Part shown: one piece after another, positions 10,379 through 23,500 of the stretch | How the letters are laid out: each line of letters begins with the position of its first letter | How positions within the stretch are numbered: the stretch's first letter is position 1 | Position numbers and translations under genes: made by a program | Assembly: GCA_036023115.1 (NCBI GenBank) | Contig: JAYKKT010000061.1 | Location: forward strand, 17,893,501 to 17,957,500 | Origin: Brasenia schreberi | Taxonomy: Eukaryota > Streptophyta > Magnoliopsida > Nymphaeales > Cabombaceae | Length of the DNA: 64,000 nt | Direction: 5' to 3' | Notes under the pieces: model-generated | What the model saw: the letters and a program-made list of their open reading frames with translations, nothing else | What the model was told of the DNA's origin: nothing | Databases searched by the model: none

Positions 10379-11599
10379 TGTAAACACCCCGAAATCCCAT
10401 GAATTTCTTAAACAAACCTGGTTTTGTAAAAGCAGCCCCAAAGGGGCATTTTTGAGTCTAGAAACCCAGGAGCCTTCCAGACAACCCTGTATATATGTTT
10501 TAAACTTTATCTTTCAAAAACATATGATATGGCTTTTGAAAACTTTTAAAACACGTTTTTGAAACCCCGAAGCGGCTTGGCCCAATCAAGACAGGACCAG
10601 GAGAGCTAAGAAGAGCCCGGAACCGGAGCACATGTCGAGCCCGGCACAGCAACTCTTGTATCTGATTCACACCCCAGGATCTCGAACGTCCAAGACCTTG
10701 TTCTTATCAAAATAGCATTTGAAGTCATCTCCGGAAGGCAGAAACGGAGGCGGACGACTATGTTGGCGAAGACCCAACGCAGACGGAGTACTGATGCTGT
10801 CAGGCCCCGCACGAATCGTCCGTTTCGAACCCAGCTCGAAGGAGTCAGAGTTCAGTTTGGATTGGATCTGGACCATATATATCCAGATTCCAATCCAAAC
10901 CCATATGTGGACTTGGATTTGGATTTGGATCCAGAGATCCAATCCAATATCCATATCCATGGCCCACATCACCTTCTCATAAATGGAGGTGGGGCCCACT
11001 TGAAATTCACGTGGGATATTGGGCATGAGAGAGAGTGGGGGTGAAAAATATCAAGAGTGTTGTATTAAGCTTGACTTGTGTGTCAAGTTTGGGTTTAATC
11101 ATGTGGGTTAGCCTAATTGAGTGGGTTTAAGCTTGTAATTAGCTAAAACCAAACCTAGGGCTGCACCAACATGGGGTGATCAAGGTCTATGGGCCATGCT
11201 AAGGGAGCTCCCTCACCTAAACCTAACCCAAAATGACTAATCCTAGCCTAAACCCCTAATCCACCCCTAATCCCAACCTAATCACCTAACCCACTTCCCT
11301 AATCCCGGCCTAATCCCAACCTAATCACCTAACCCACTTCCCTAATCCTTCCCTAAACCTAGACTAATTTCCCTAATCCTAGCCTAATCACCTAACCTAG
11401 CTCACTAAACCTCACCCTAAAACCCAACCACCTAACCTAGCCCTAAACCCCTAAACCACCCTTAGCCCACAATCTACCCAAACCCCTAGTTTTAAAATAT
11501 CTAGCCCAACCCTTTCCAGCCCACCTTATCTACATACCACCCTACCTAAACCACCTAACCACTACCCTCAGCCCAGCCCTAACCGACCTACCCATCCCC

Positions 11600-11632
11600 T
11601 ATTTAAACCCCTCCCCTTTGGGGGCGGGTTTT
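11600..11632 (+). promoter_or_regulatory. LTR promoter of element A (5' LTR)
   Basis: TATTTAAA (11600-11607) is followed by the AAACCC...GGGTTT inverted repeat with a CCCCTTTGGGGG core. Confidence 0.65.
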
Positions 11633-11860
11633 CAAAGAAAGGAGAAGGCCCTCACCTCAGCCCAGCCGGCTCCACTCTCCACCTGCCCGCCTGCCCCACT
11701 CTCCACCTGCTCCACTCTCCACCAGCTCTACCTGCACCGCCACCTTCCCTCTTCCATCCACCACCATTCCCCAGCTGGACGCCACCACCTTCACCCAACC
11801 GAACCAGCCAAGAGCCCACCTGCCCGCCTGCTCCTCATTGCCTTCCACCGCCTCTCCCCC

Positions 11861-11870
11861 TTCGGTAAGT
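11861..11870 (+). promoter_or_regulatory. Candidate splice donor in LTR leader of A
   Basis: TTCGGTAAGT carries GTAAGT at 11865-11870. With the acceptor ending at 13770 it would define a leader intron of about 1.9 kb that removes the repeat-rich R/U5 region and the primer site before gag. Inferred from consensus only. Confidence 0.45.
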
Positions 11871-13651
11871 ACCCTAACTCTATCAAAACCCTTCTCTTCC
11901 ACCTCTCCACTCCTAGCCACCTACCCTGTCCTCATCTCAGCCCTTTTGCCACCACTCTTTTTACTTAGCCGAACCTAGCCAAACCCAAACTGCCGGCCAC
12001 TACCTAGCCATCATATCCCATTCGGCCTTCCCCTAGGTGTCCCATTCGGCCTTCCCACAAACTCCCCTTTAGGTCCAGTTTCCCTAAACACTATACTCCC
12101 CTAGTGACCCTAAAAACCCACTTATTTAGCCCCTTTAAACCCCCCACCTTGAGGCGACATCTACTTGCCACCGGCCACCTTCGAGGCGCCTATCCCGCGC
12201 CCCACTTGCAGCCGGCCAGCACCTTTGATCACCTATCTTCGCGGAGCTCCCGTTTGCAGCCCAAGGCGAAGCCAAGCCCACGCCCAAGCAAGACCTCTAC
12301 GGACCAGCTACTCGTAAGTGTCTAAACTCGGTCTTTAGTTGTATACTTGCTTCAGATTCAATTTGATACGGGGTTGTAATAACGGAGCATAGTCTCCCCC
12401 CGCTTGTAATAACGTGGCTTGGCACAACCACACACGTGCACTCTCTTAGTCGTGCACGATTTTGAACACACACGGGCCCAATCAGCCCCTAATACATAAG
12501 TGTATATATATACTTTCATTTTCGAAGGGTTTTGTTTAAGTTGGGTGCGTTGTCTTTCAATTCAAGCACTCACACACATTGAGCTTTCGCTCTTATTTGA
12601 AAGACCCAAGTAAGGGCCGACCTATACTATTTGGGTTTTATTTCATGTCGTGTGAGTAAGTCTTTCAATTCAAGCACTCTCACACACATTGAGCTTTCGC
12701 TCTTATTTGAAAGACCCAAGTAAGGGCCGACCTATACTATTTGGGTTTCATTTCATGTCGTGTGAGTAAGTCTTTCAATTCAAGCACTTTCACACACATT
12801 GAGCCTTTGCTCTTACTCCCAAGACCTTAGTAAAGGCCTTATTGCAGTTATATTTGGGTTTCATTTATGTCGTGTGGGTAGTCTTCCAATTCAAGCACTC
12901 TCACACACATTGAGCCTTCGCTCTTATTCCCAAGACCTTAGTCAAGGCCATACTGCAATTTATATTTGGGTTTAATTTCATGTCGTGTGTGTAAGTCTTT
13001 CAATTCAAGCACGCACCCACATTGAGCCTTCGCTCTTATTTGCAAGACCCGAGTAAGGGCTCATATACATAAGCTATATACATATCTCCCTTCGGTTATT
13101 TCCCTTCGGTCATTTCCCTTCGGTTATTTCCCCTTCAGTATTGTCTTTACATTTCGGGTTTTCCCTTTGGAGTAGCGTGAGTTTGCATTGCATCTACGCC
13201 ATACCACGAGGTAGGACGCATATTGCATCGAAGTAAGCCCCACTCGAATTCGCCCATGTAGTGGAGTGTTCATAACACACAAACTAGGTGGCCCGAAAAG
13301 GGATAAAAGAAAAGACTTAGGCACGTGCAAATCCACGTGATCTAAAACATGCAACCGCATCTTAAAGACCCGAAATAGACACCTCGAACCGCTTCGTAGA
13401 CTTTCCTCCAAAAACTCGATTTTTGCAAAGCGTACAGACTGACCCTTGCGCATCGGTGCAAGAAGGTCTGCGACAACAAGAGCTTACTTGCTCACAGTCG
13501 CCACGTTTAGAAGTCAGTGTTAAAAATATCTTCGCTAGCTTAAGTAAGCTAGCTGGCACGCCCTATTTGTATACATAGGCCTTAGACACACGAGAAGATC
13601 CGCTCCAAGCCCTGAAAGAGGCGAAGAGGCGGGGATTTTCGCGCGTCTACA

Positions 13652-13795
13652 GAGATTGGCACGCCCGGTGGGACGTGAGCCTTTTTCAAAAATCGAGTTT
13701 GCTTGTAGAAGTCTTGCGAAAATTTTGTAAAAAGGTGTCATTTTAACTTGTTTTCTTTGCTTGTACTTAGGACATTTTGAAAAAGCTTGAAAAGC
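13652..13795 (+). promoter_or_regulatory. Leader of A with primer-binding-type site and splice acceptor
   Basis: After the LTR and the five bases GAGAT comes TGGCACGCCCGGTGGGAC (13657-13674), beginning TGG as expected for a site paired with a tRNA 3' CCA end. The tRNA is not identified. TTTTCTTTGCTTGTACTTAG (13751-13770) is a good plant 3' splice-site match and ends 25 bases before the gag ATG. Confidence 0.7.
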
Positions 13796-16644
13796 ATGTC
13801 AAAATCCAATCCAAGTGAAGTGTCGAGCCAAGGCTCATGCGCATCAAGTTCTCACTCTAGGAGGATTTTCAAAAACAAAATAAAACTAGATGAAATCGAG
13901 GACTTGAGAAGGGAGTTTGAGGCCAAAATCGATGCTCTCAGCCAAGAGGCTGAAGTAGGCGATTCATGTTCATCGAACGGTGAACAAAGGCCTAAAAAGA
14001 AATCTGAAAAACCTCGCAAGCAAAAAGAGGCCTCCGTAATGGAAGGCAACCAATACCACGAGTCCTTCACACAAAAGGACCGTAAAGCCCTACAGCAGCT
14101 GCTGAAAGGGCAGAATAAAGAGAAAAGAAGCTACGCCCTGTCTGATTTCCTTCCTATGGATTACGAAACAGACAGTGACGATGAAATACCGAACTTCCAT
14201 TGGTATGAAGGCATGGGAGACCCTAGGTCTCACTTGCAACTTTTCTCGCATCGAGCCCATAAGAAGAAAAAGGACTCGATGAAATGGGTGTATTGGTTCC
14301 CTCTATCCCTTAAAGGCACAGCTGCCAAATGGCTGGCTTCCTACGACTTAAGCCAGTTCGCTACTTTTGAAGAGTTAGCGAACTACTTCATGCAAAGATT
14401 TGCACACAACGTGGAAGTCACGCCAACCCTGAATACCTTAAGGGATACAAAGCAAGGCATGAACGAAGACGTGCATGCCTTCATTATAAGATGGAGGTCG
14501 CTTTTGGGCCAAGTGCGAGAGCCCATATCCGAAGGATGCACAGTAATGCTCATCCTGGATAATTTTAAAAGCGAGTTAAAAACCCTTCTCTCGCTCCATG
14601 AGATTTCAACTTTCCATAAGTTGATTAAAAAGGCCTCCCTTTTCGAAACCAACTTGCGAAAAGGGACATACGATCACCTATGGAAAGGAAGTGCCATTCC
14701 AAAAACCCGTTTGGAAAAACCCATCGCATATGGACTGCCCACGACGGACAAAGGGGCAAAGCCCCATAAAATCGCCAATGTCTGGGTGGATCCAGGCATG
14801 GCGGGCACTTCCAAAAATTTTGAAAAATTAGAAAATAAGAGAGAACGTAATTTTCAAAAACCGGTTGAAAAACGGGAGTACACTCCGCTGGGGCAACCTG
14901 TGTCGGAGGTCCTAGACCTCTTACTTGCCCAGGGCATGATCGAACTCCCTGAAATCCCCAAAGGAGTCACTTCCAAAGGGAGGTATTTAAACCGATTTTG
15001 CAAGTATCATCGGCTCAAAGGCCATGATACCAAATGCTGCTTCTCTCTTCTAAATAAAATTGAGAACTTGATAGCAGAAGGCCGGCTCCAGGTCACTGCG
15101 GAACCTGAGCCACCTCAAGCTATCTTCAAGGAACCCTTTCCCAAACACGCCAATGGTAGTGGGAAAGGAAAGGAGGTATGTACCCTCACCATTTACAAGG
15201 AACTAGCGCAAAAGCCAGAACCTGGTCGACCTACTTGTGCGCCCATCCTTGTATTATACAAGAGGCCCGCCCAAGTCGTCATTCGGGGACCACCAAAAGT
15301 GGAAAACCCGGTAAAACCAGTTTTGAAAATCCAAGGTTCTCCTCAGCTCATCCTTAGAGCCAAGTCTAGCGCGAATCCTAGGCTGGTCGTGGGGGAAGTC
15401 ACTAGATCCGGGAGGATCTATCAACCCCCGCACCTTCAAGGTGCTCAAAAGGTGGTCAGTGTGCCTGGCCCCTCAAAAGCATGTATCCCTAGTGGTCTGC
15501 CAAAAGCAGATAAGGACAAAGTCATCCTAAATCCTTATGATTTCGAAAACCACCTTTCAAAGATTCCTATTCACATGTCTATCCTAGAGCTTATCAAAAC
15601 CTCGCCTAGGCATAGACTTGTCTTAGAGAAAATTCTAGAAAGGGCCAAGGTTGATTCGAACATAAGGCTGGAATCCTTGTCTGCCCAAGTGGCTTTATTA
15701 GGAGCAAAATCGCCCATCACCTTTTCGGAAGATGATGTAGATAGACCCTACGAAACCCACAACCAGGTCCTACATATCGAGGTGGTTCTAAACAACCACT
15801 CTCTGGATAGGTGCCTAGTCGATGGTGGAGGAGGGCTCAACATCCTTCCACTTCATGTGGCGTAATAAATCGGAGTTACCTTGACTTCAGTGAATCCAAG
15901 CCCCATCGTTATCACTGGATACGATGGGAATGCGTCTAGACCTTTAGGATCCATCGAACTCCCAATGGAAACGGGAGGGATCGAACACACGGGGGTGTTC
16001 CATGTCTTAGACATCCACCCCCATTATAACCTGTTGCTGGGAAGAACCTGGATACACAGTTTGTGCGCTGTGCCATCCACCTTCCACAGGTGTGTCAAGA
16101 TCCCTTTTAGGGACCAAATCGTAGTGATCCTAGGTGAGAGTCACCCACAGCTTCAGGGGATCATAAACTCCCCTTGTTTATCAAGCTCCCAGGCCCATGA
16201 GGCTAACCTGGGGCAAATTATGGTTGAGCCACCTCGGCTCGTGTTGAACAACCCTAGGAAGGTTGTATGTGTGAAGGGGCCGCCCAAAGTAGGCCCCCTC
16301 CCGACTCTAATCCTCCTAGGAAAACCCAAACGTTCCCTATTTCCAAAACCCCTGGACAAAAGGCCCTACGAGCCTAATATGGACGATAGCATGTTCCAGG
16401 ACCACGGCTTGTATCCCATCTTTTCAAAAAACAAAAGGTCATGGAACATGTTATTGAACATGGGCTACACGCCCTACAAGAGTCTAGGGGCACAAAACCA
16501 GGGTCTCCTAGAGCCCATCCTGCCTAGGGCCAACCCAAGCCGATATGGGATCGGCTATACTCCCCGAATACCGCCTGGGTCAAGGGTGCCCTGGAGCCTG
16601 TCTTAGAAGAAATCTATGGTTTAGACCTCCTATTCCGAGTCTAA
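13796..16644 (+). pseudogene. gag-pro: gag-protease of element A, broken
   Basis: The frame starts at ATG 13796. An in-frame TTG nine bases upstream is not needed. The order is a serine-rich N-terminus, a charged probable coiled coil (about residues 25-50), a lysine-rich stretch, the retrotransposon capsid domain (W..PLSLKG.AAKW around 14290-14340), and a CX2HX4HX4C knuckle. A retropepsin domain with active site VDGGGG follows near 15823-15838. Two adjacent stops (15863-15868) replace Tyr-Lys just after that active site. A 22-base deletion near 16570 shifts the frame at the end. The native stop TAA lies at 16642-16644. Gag would form the particle and protease would cut the polyprotein. Confidence 0.9.
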
Positions 16645-16652
16645 CCCGTAGT

Positions 16653-16667
16653 GTTTTCCCTTTGTAG
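16653..16667 (+). promoter_or_regulatory. Candidate splice acceptor before pol (A)
   Basis: TTTTCCCTTTGTAG ends at 16667, nine bases after the gag-protease stop region begins to give way to the pol frame. The same sequence lies at 42003-42017 in B and, with one change, on the minus strand at 54038-54023 in G. It fits a plant acceptor and could make a spliced pol message. Function is inferred. Confidence 0.45.
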
Positions 16668-16758
16668 GTATGACGGAAGATCCCTTTTTCTAAAAATACC
16701 AAAAACATTTGAAAACTTAAAATCGAAAAAAATCGAAAACCAAGAAAAACGAAAAACA

Positions 16759-19700
16759 ATGGAAAAACAGAAACGCGAAAAAAGAGTGCTTTGTATAGTT
16801 CCCAAAGTTCTTGTTTTACAAAAACCCAAAAAAATCGAAAATTTGGAAAATACCAAAAAGATTTTGTACATAGCTGCTCCTGGTAGGACTTTGACAAAAG
16901 AAAAGGATTTCGAAAGAAGCGTCGTCTGCATAGCCAGACCAAAAATTTCGAAATCACTTGAAAATCCAAGTACAAAACCAGGTCATTTTGAAAACCACGC
17001 ATCAAGTTCCCTCGGGTCTATAGCCCACGAGAATGATCAAAGCCCAGAAGTGGATCCCCTTGAGGAAGATCCCACTTCTGAGCTCCCAGAATTTCATAGA
17101 ATTCTCGATTTTGAAAGACCTTCCCAATCAGTAGGAGGAGATTTCATAGAGGTAAACCTAGGGGATGATTCCAATCCCAAAACCATCAAAATAGGCGCAT
17201 GCTTGCATGAAACTGAAAAATTAGCATTCATTGCATTTCTACAAACCTATTTAGATGTGTTTGCATGGACGTATGAAGACATGCCGGGCATAGATCCCAG
17301 CATTGTCGAGCATCGTCTTCCCTTAGATGTAGGTGTAAAACCAATAAAGCAGAAGCTTAGGAAAATACACCCGAATGTACACACGCAAGTCAAAGAGCGT
17401 TTAGAAGATCTGCTAAAAGCCGGATTTATAAAACCCATTGCGTATTCTGATTGGTTGTCAAATATCGTTGTGGTTTGAAAAACCAATGGGAAAATTCGAA
17501 TATGCATCGATTTCAGAAACCTGAATAAAGCCACTCCAAAGGATAATTATCCTTTACCAAACATAGATTTGATAGTCGATAGTACTGCAAATCATGAAAT
17601 GTTTTCATTCATGGATGGCTATTCAGGCTATAATCAAATCAAACTAAGTCCACGAGATCAGGGTAAGACCGCCTTCACAACCCCATGGGGCACGTACTGC
17701 TATACAGTCATGCCCTTTGGTTTGAAAAATGCCGGCGCAACATACCAACGAGCCATGAACACGATCTTCCATGATCAAATTCATGACCTTGTAGAAGTGT
17801 ATGTAGATGATCTCTTGGCAAAATCCAAAACCCGATGCACCCATATCGAATGTTTACAAAAGATTTTCGAAAGGCTTAGGCTTTACAAAGTAAAGCTAAA
17901 CCCTCAAAAATGTGTGTTTGGGGTAGAATCAGGGAAGCTTAGCCAAAGGGGAATAGAAGTCGACCCCTCTAAGTGTCGAGCCATCATAGACATGGCTCCA
18001 CCCTCCAATCTTACCCAAATCCGTAGCCTCCAGGATCGATTACAGTCCGTGCGCCGATTCATATCGAATCTGGCAACTAGATGTGAACCCTTCAACAAAC
18101 TATTGAGAAAGGGTACGAAATTCTTATGGGATGACGAATGCCAAAAGTCCTTCGAAAGACTGAAGGCATACTTGGTTAATCCCCCCGTTTTGAATCCTCC
18201 AAAACAAGGAAAACCGCTTTTATTATACATCTCCGTGCATGTAAATGCTTTAGGAGCCCTGTTGGCTCAATACGAGGATGACACCCATAAGGAGTATGCC
18301 ATCTACTATATTTCGAAAACTCTCTTGGCTTATGAACGAAATTATCAAGCCATGGAGAAGACGTGCTTGGCCCTAGTCTGGGCCTGCCAGAAGTTCAGAC
18401 ACTATTTCCTAGATCATGAGATCTGGATAGTGTCCAAGCTTGATCCAATCAAGCACTTGTTCGAAAAACCCATTCTCACGGGTAGATTGGGCAAATGGCA
18501 GCTCCTTCTAATGGAGTATGATCTGAAATACCATCACCAGATCTCCATTAAGGGGCAAGCCCTAGCAGATTACGTGGCTGAATTCTCCTTAGAGGACGCA
18601 TATCCCACTCTTGTCGAAATGCTTGATGAAGGCATATTGCAAAACCATTTTCGAAACCACATTTTGGCAAATTCTTTCGAAAACCAAGTGTGGAAGATGC
18701 ACTTCGATGGGGCACGAAACCAACGAGGGGCTGGTGCCGGGATCATCCTAATCTCCCCTGAAAAGGGCAAGATTCCCATAGCAGTCCGCTTAGACTTCGA
18801 ATGTTCCAACAACGTAGCTGAGTATGAAGCACTCATACAAGGCTTAAGGATTTCGAAAACTCTAGGGGCATCATGCATCGAGGTCTTTGGAGATTCGCAC
18901 CTTGTCATAAACCAGGTTTTAAAAAATTTGGCAAGTACGTAATGAGAAACTACTTCCATATCACGAGTTGGCCACTCGATTGGTCCAATCCTTCCAGTCG
19001 TGTAAGCTCACACACGTGGGAAGAGAGGACAATGGCATCGCCGATGCCCTCTCCTCCTTGGGTTCAGCCCTAAAGGTCGATCCCATTTCAGGGACCAGAT
19101 CTTTGGAAATATGGCATGCGCCCCATCCATCCACACACGACTTGGATATTTGCCAAAACAACCCAGAGTCTATTGAAAAACCCTGGTTCTATGACATAAA
19201 ACAATTTTTAGAAAATGGGGGATTCACCGAGGATGCCACGTCCAAAGATAAGGCATTCATTCGTAAGATTTCAACCCGATACACCATTCTGGGTGGGGTC
19301 TTATACAAAAAGAGTTTTACCGGCATTCTGCTTAGGTGTATCGACCTAGAGGAGGCTAGGATAGTGATGCATGAGTTCCACGATGGAGAATGTGGAGGTC
19401 ATGTTAATGCCAACATGATGGCAATGAAAATACTTAGAGGGGGCTATTTTTGGTCCACCCTGAAAAAGGATTGTCACGATCATGTTAGGAAGTGTCATCC
19501 GTGTCAAGTGCATGGGCACGCCATTCATATCCCTTCATCTGCATTGCATTCCGTGGTCAGCCCCTGGCCATTTACCATGTGGGCGTTTGACATTGTAGGC
19601 CCAATATTTCCAAAGGCCTCGAATGGGCATCGTTTTATTTTAGTAGCCACAGAGTATTTCTCCAAGTGGGTGGAAGCCATTTCCCTAACGAATGTAATGG

Positions 19701-20431
19701 GGCAACATGTGGTGGCTTTCATTCGGAGGAATATCTTGGCTCGATTTGGGGTTCCACGAGACCTTGTGTCTGATAATGGTACCCCATTCAAGAATGAGCG
19801 GATGGTTAAGTTGTGCAACACATATGGCATAACTCACCACTTCTCCTCGCCCTACTACCCTCAAGGCAACGGCCAAGCCGAAGCCACAAACAAGACTCTC
19901 ATTAGTATTATTGAGAAAACCTTAGAGAAGGGTAGGACGTGGCACGAGAAGCTGGATGAAGCCTTATGGGCTTATAGGACTTCCATCCGGACTCCCACGA
20001 ATGCCACACCATTCGAATTGGTCTATGGCACAAACGCCATTCTTCCCATTCATACTCAATTGCATTCATTTCATACATCCATAGCACTCGACCTCTCCCT
20101 AGAGACGCTTCAGCATGCTAGGATGGCCGAACTAGATTTGCTAGATGAGAGGCGACTCCTTGCCATGGATCATGCTCGTGCATACCGGTAAAGGATAGCC
20201 CGACATTATAGCAAACACATGAGACCTCGCCACTTTGAAGTGGGAGATCTGGTCTTAAAAACCATCCACCATCGTGGCCCACACCCCCTAGGCAAGTGGC
20301 GCCCCAACTGGGATGGACCCTATGTTGTACGAGCGACCACTACGAACAATTCGTATTGGTTGATCGATGTAGAAGGTAGGAATTTAACAAATCCTATCAA
20401 TGTTCAATACTTAAAGAAGTATCATGTGTAG
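16759..20431 (+). pseudogene. pol: pol of element A: RT, two RNase H, integrase, broken
   Basis: The frame is open from 16645, right after the gag-protease stop and in the same frame. The first ATG is 16759. A lysine-rich linker precedes reverse transcriptase, which keeps the YVDD catalytic motif near 17800. Damage relative to element B: TGA at 17476-17478 in the RT fingers (from CGA), a 15-base in-frame deletion near 17939 that removes five residues of the RT thumb side, an extra A near 18925 that shifts the frame in the second RNase H, and TAA at 20189-20191 (from CAA) in the integrase C-terminus. The integrase catalytic D, D and E codons remain. The frame ends KKYHV at 20431. It cannot make a full Pol protein. 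Confidence 0.92.
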
Positions 20432-20586
20432 GATCTGAATTAAATTCCAGTTTTTCGAAAATTTTAAGGGATAGCTGCCCTGAGACATGTGAATAAGGTG
20501 CATAGGCAAACTCGTGTGACCCTGAGTGAGAGAATTCGCACTTGTGAAAGAGTGGAGTTTTCAAAATCGTGGTTGCATTTCAAAAT

Positions 20587-23500
20587 TGTAGACGCGCGAA
20601 AATCCCCATGCCTCTTCGCCTCTTTCGGGGCTTGGAGTGGATCTTCTCATGTGTCTAAGGCCTATGTATACAAATAGGGCGTGCCAGCTAGCTTACTTAA
20701 GCTAGCGAAGATATTTTTAACACTGACTTCTAAACGTGGCGACTGTGAGCAAGTAAGCTCTTGTCGTCGCAGACCTTCTTGCACCGATGCGCAAGGGTCA
20801 GTCTGTACGCTTTGCAAAAATCGAGTTTTGGAGAGAAAGTCTACGAAACGGTTCGAGGTGTCTATTTCGGATCTTTAAGATGCGATTGCATGTTTTAGAT
20901 CACGTGGATTTGCACGTGCCTAAGTCTTTTCTTTTATCCCTTTTCGGGCCACCTAGTTTGTGTGTTATGAACACTCCACTACATGGGCGAATTCGAGCGG
21001 GGCTTGCTCTGATGCAATATGCGTCCTACCTCGTGGTATGGCGTAGATGCAATGCAAACTCACGCTACTCCAAAGGGAAAACCCGAAATGTAAAGACAAT
21101 ACTGAAAGGGAAATAATCGAAGGGAAATAACCGAAGGGAAATAACCGAAGGGAGATATGTATATATCTTATGTATATGAGCCCTTACTCGGGTCTTGCAA
21201 ATAAGAGCGAAGGCTCAATGTGGGTGCGTGCTTGAATTGAAAGACTTACACACACAACATGAAATTAAACCCAAATATAAATTGCAGTATGGCCTTGACT
21301 AAGGTCTTGGGAGTAAGAGCGAAGGCTCAATGTGTGTGAAAGTACTTGAATTGAAGTACTACGCACACGACATAAATGAAACCCAAATATAACTGCAATA
21401 AGGCCTTTACTAAGGTCTTGGGAGTAAGAGCGAAAGCTCAATGTGTGTGAAAGTGCTTGAATTGAAAGACTTACTCACACAACATGAAATGAAACCCAAA
21501 TAGTATAGGTCGGCCCTTACTTGGGTCTTTCAAATAAGAGCGAAAGCTCAATGTGTGTGAGAGTGCTTGAATTGAAAGACTTACTCACACGACATGAAAT
21601 GAAACCCAAATAGTATAGGTCGGCCCTTACTTGGGTCTTTCAAATAAGAGCGAAAGCTCAATGTGTGTGAGAGTGCTTGAATTAAAAGACAACGCACCCA
21701 ACTTAAACAAAACCCTTCGAGAATGAAAGTATATGTACACTTATATATTAGGGGCTGATTAGGCCCGTGTGTGTTCAAAATCGTGCACGACTAAGAGAGT
21801 GCACGTGTGTGGTTGTGCCAAGCCACGTTATTACAAGCGGGGGGAGACTATGCTCCGTTATTACAACCCCATATCAAATTGAATCTCAAGCAAGTGTACA
21901 ACTAAAGACCGAGTTTAGACACTTACGAGTAGCTGGTCCGTAGAGGTCTTGCTTGGGCGTGGACTTGGCCTTGGGCTGCAAACGGGAGCTCCGCGAAGGT
22001 AGGTGATTAAAAGTGCTGGCCGGCTGCAAGTGGGGCGCGGGATAGGCGCCTCGAAGGTGGCCGGTGGCAAGTAGATGTCGCCTCAAAGTAGGGGGTTTAA
22101 AGGGGCTGAATGAGCGGGTTCTTAGGGTCACTAGGGGAGTTGAGAGTTTAGGGAAACTGGACCTAAAAGGTGAGCTGGTGGGAAGGCCGAATAGGACACC
22201 TAGGGGAAGGCCGAATGGGAAATGATGGCTAGGTAGTGGTCGGCCGTTTGGGTTATACTAGGTTCGGCTAGGTTAAAGGGGTGGTGGCAAAGGGGCCGAG
22301 ATGAAGATAGGATGGGTGGCTAGGAGTGGAGAGGTAGTAGAGAAGGGAGCTAGGTAAGGTGCAGGGTACTTACCGAATGGGGAGAGGTGGCGGATGAAGT
22401 GGGAAGCAGGCGGGCAGGTTGGAGAGTGGAGTCGGCTGGGCTGTTGGCTGGTTCGGTTGGGTGGAGGTGGTGGCGTCCTGCTGAGGGATGGTGGTGGTGG
22501 ATGGAAGAGGGAAGGTGGCGGTGCAGGTGGAGCTGATGGAGCAGTTGGGGCGTGGAGCAGGCGGACAGGTTGGAGAGTGGAGTCGGCTGGGCTGAGGTGA
22601 GGGCTCCCCCTTAGAAAACCCGCCCCCAAGGAGGGGGGTTTAAATAGGGGATGGGTAGGTCGGTTAGGGCTGGGCTGAGGGTAGTGGTTAGGTGGTTTAG
22701 GTAGGGTGGTATGTAGATAAGGTGGGCTGGAAAGGGTTGGGCCAGATATTTTAAAACTAGGGGTTTGGGTAAATCGTGGGCTAAGGGTGGTTTAGGGGTT
22801 TAGGGCTAGGTTAGGTGGTTGGGTTTTAGGGTAAGGTTTAGTGAGCTAGGTTAGGTGATTAGGCTAGGTTTAGGCTAGGATTAGGGAAATTAATCTAGGT
22901 TTAGGGAAGGATTAGGGAAGTGGGTTAGGTGATTAGGTTGGGATTAGGACGGGATTAGGGAAGTGGGTTAGGTGATTAGGTTCAGATTAGGGGTGGATTA
23001 GGGGTTTAGGCTAGGTTTAGGCATTTTGGGCTAGGTTTAGGTGAGGGAGCTCCCTTAGCATGACCCATAGACCTTGATCACCCCATGTTGGTGCAGCCCT
23101 AGGTTAGGTTTTAGCTAATTACAAGCTTAAACCCACTCAATTAGGCTAACCCACATGATTAAACCCAAACTTGACACACAAGTCAAGCTTAATACAACAC
23201 TCTTGATATTTTTCACCCCCACTCTCTCTCATGCCCAATGTCCCACGTGAATTTCAAGTGGGCCCCACCTCCATTTATGAGAAGGTGATGTGGGCCATGG
23301 ATATAGATATTGGATTGGATCTCTGGATCCAAATCCAAATCCAAGTCCACATATGGGTTTGGATTGGAATCTGGATATATATGGTCCAGATCCAATCCAA
23401 ACTGAACTCTGACTCCTTCGAGCTGGGTTCGAAACGGACGATTTGTGCGGGGCCTGACAGCATCAGTACTCCGTCTGCGTTGGGTCTTCGCCAACATAGT

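Larger units (their letters stand above)
10379..13651 (+). repeat. 5' LTR of element A
   Basis: TGTAAACACC at 10379 to GTCTACA at 13651, 3,273 bases. It holds the U3 palindrome (10864-10890), a CCTAA tract (11215-11470), a TATA box, donors at 11865 and about 12314, tandem repeats (12550-13040), the 14-bp minisatellite (13087-13140) and the U5 near-palindrome. Confidence 0.95.

Noticed and set aside
13124..13453. Antisense frame of about 109 codons in U5, recurring in most LTRs
   Set aside because: It recurs because the LTR DNA is conserved. Several copies break it by frameshift and no start context or domain supports it.
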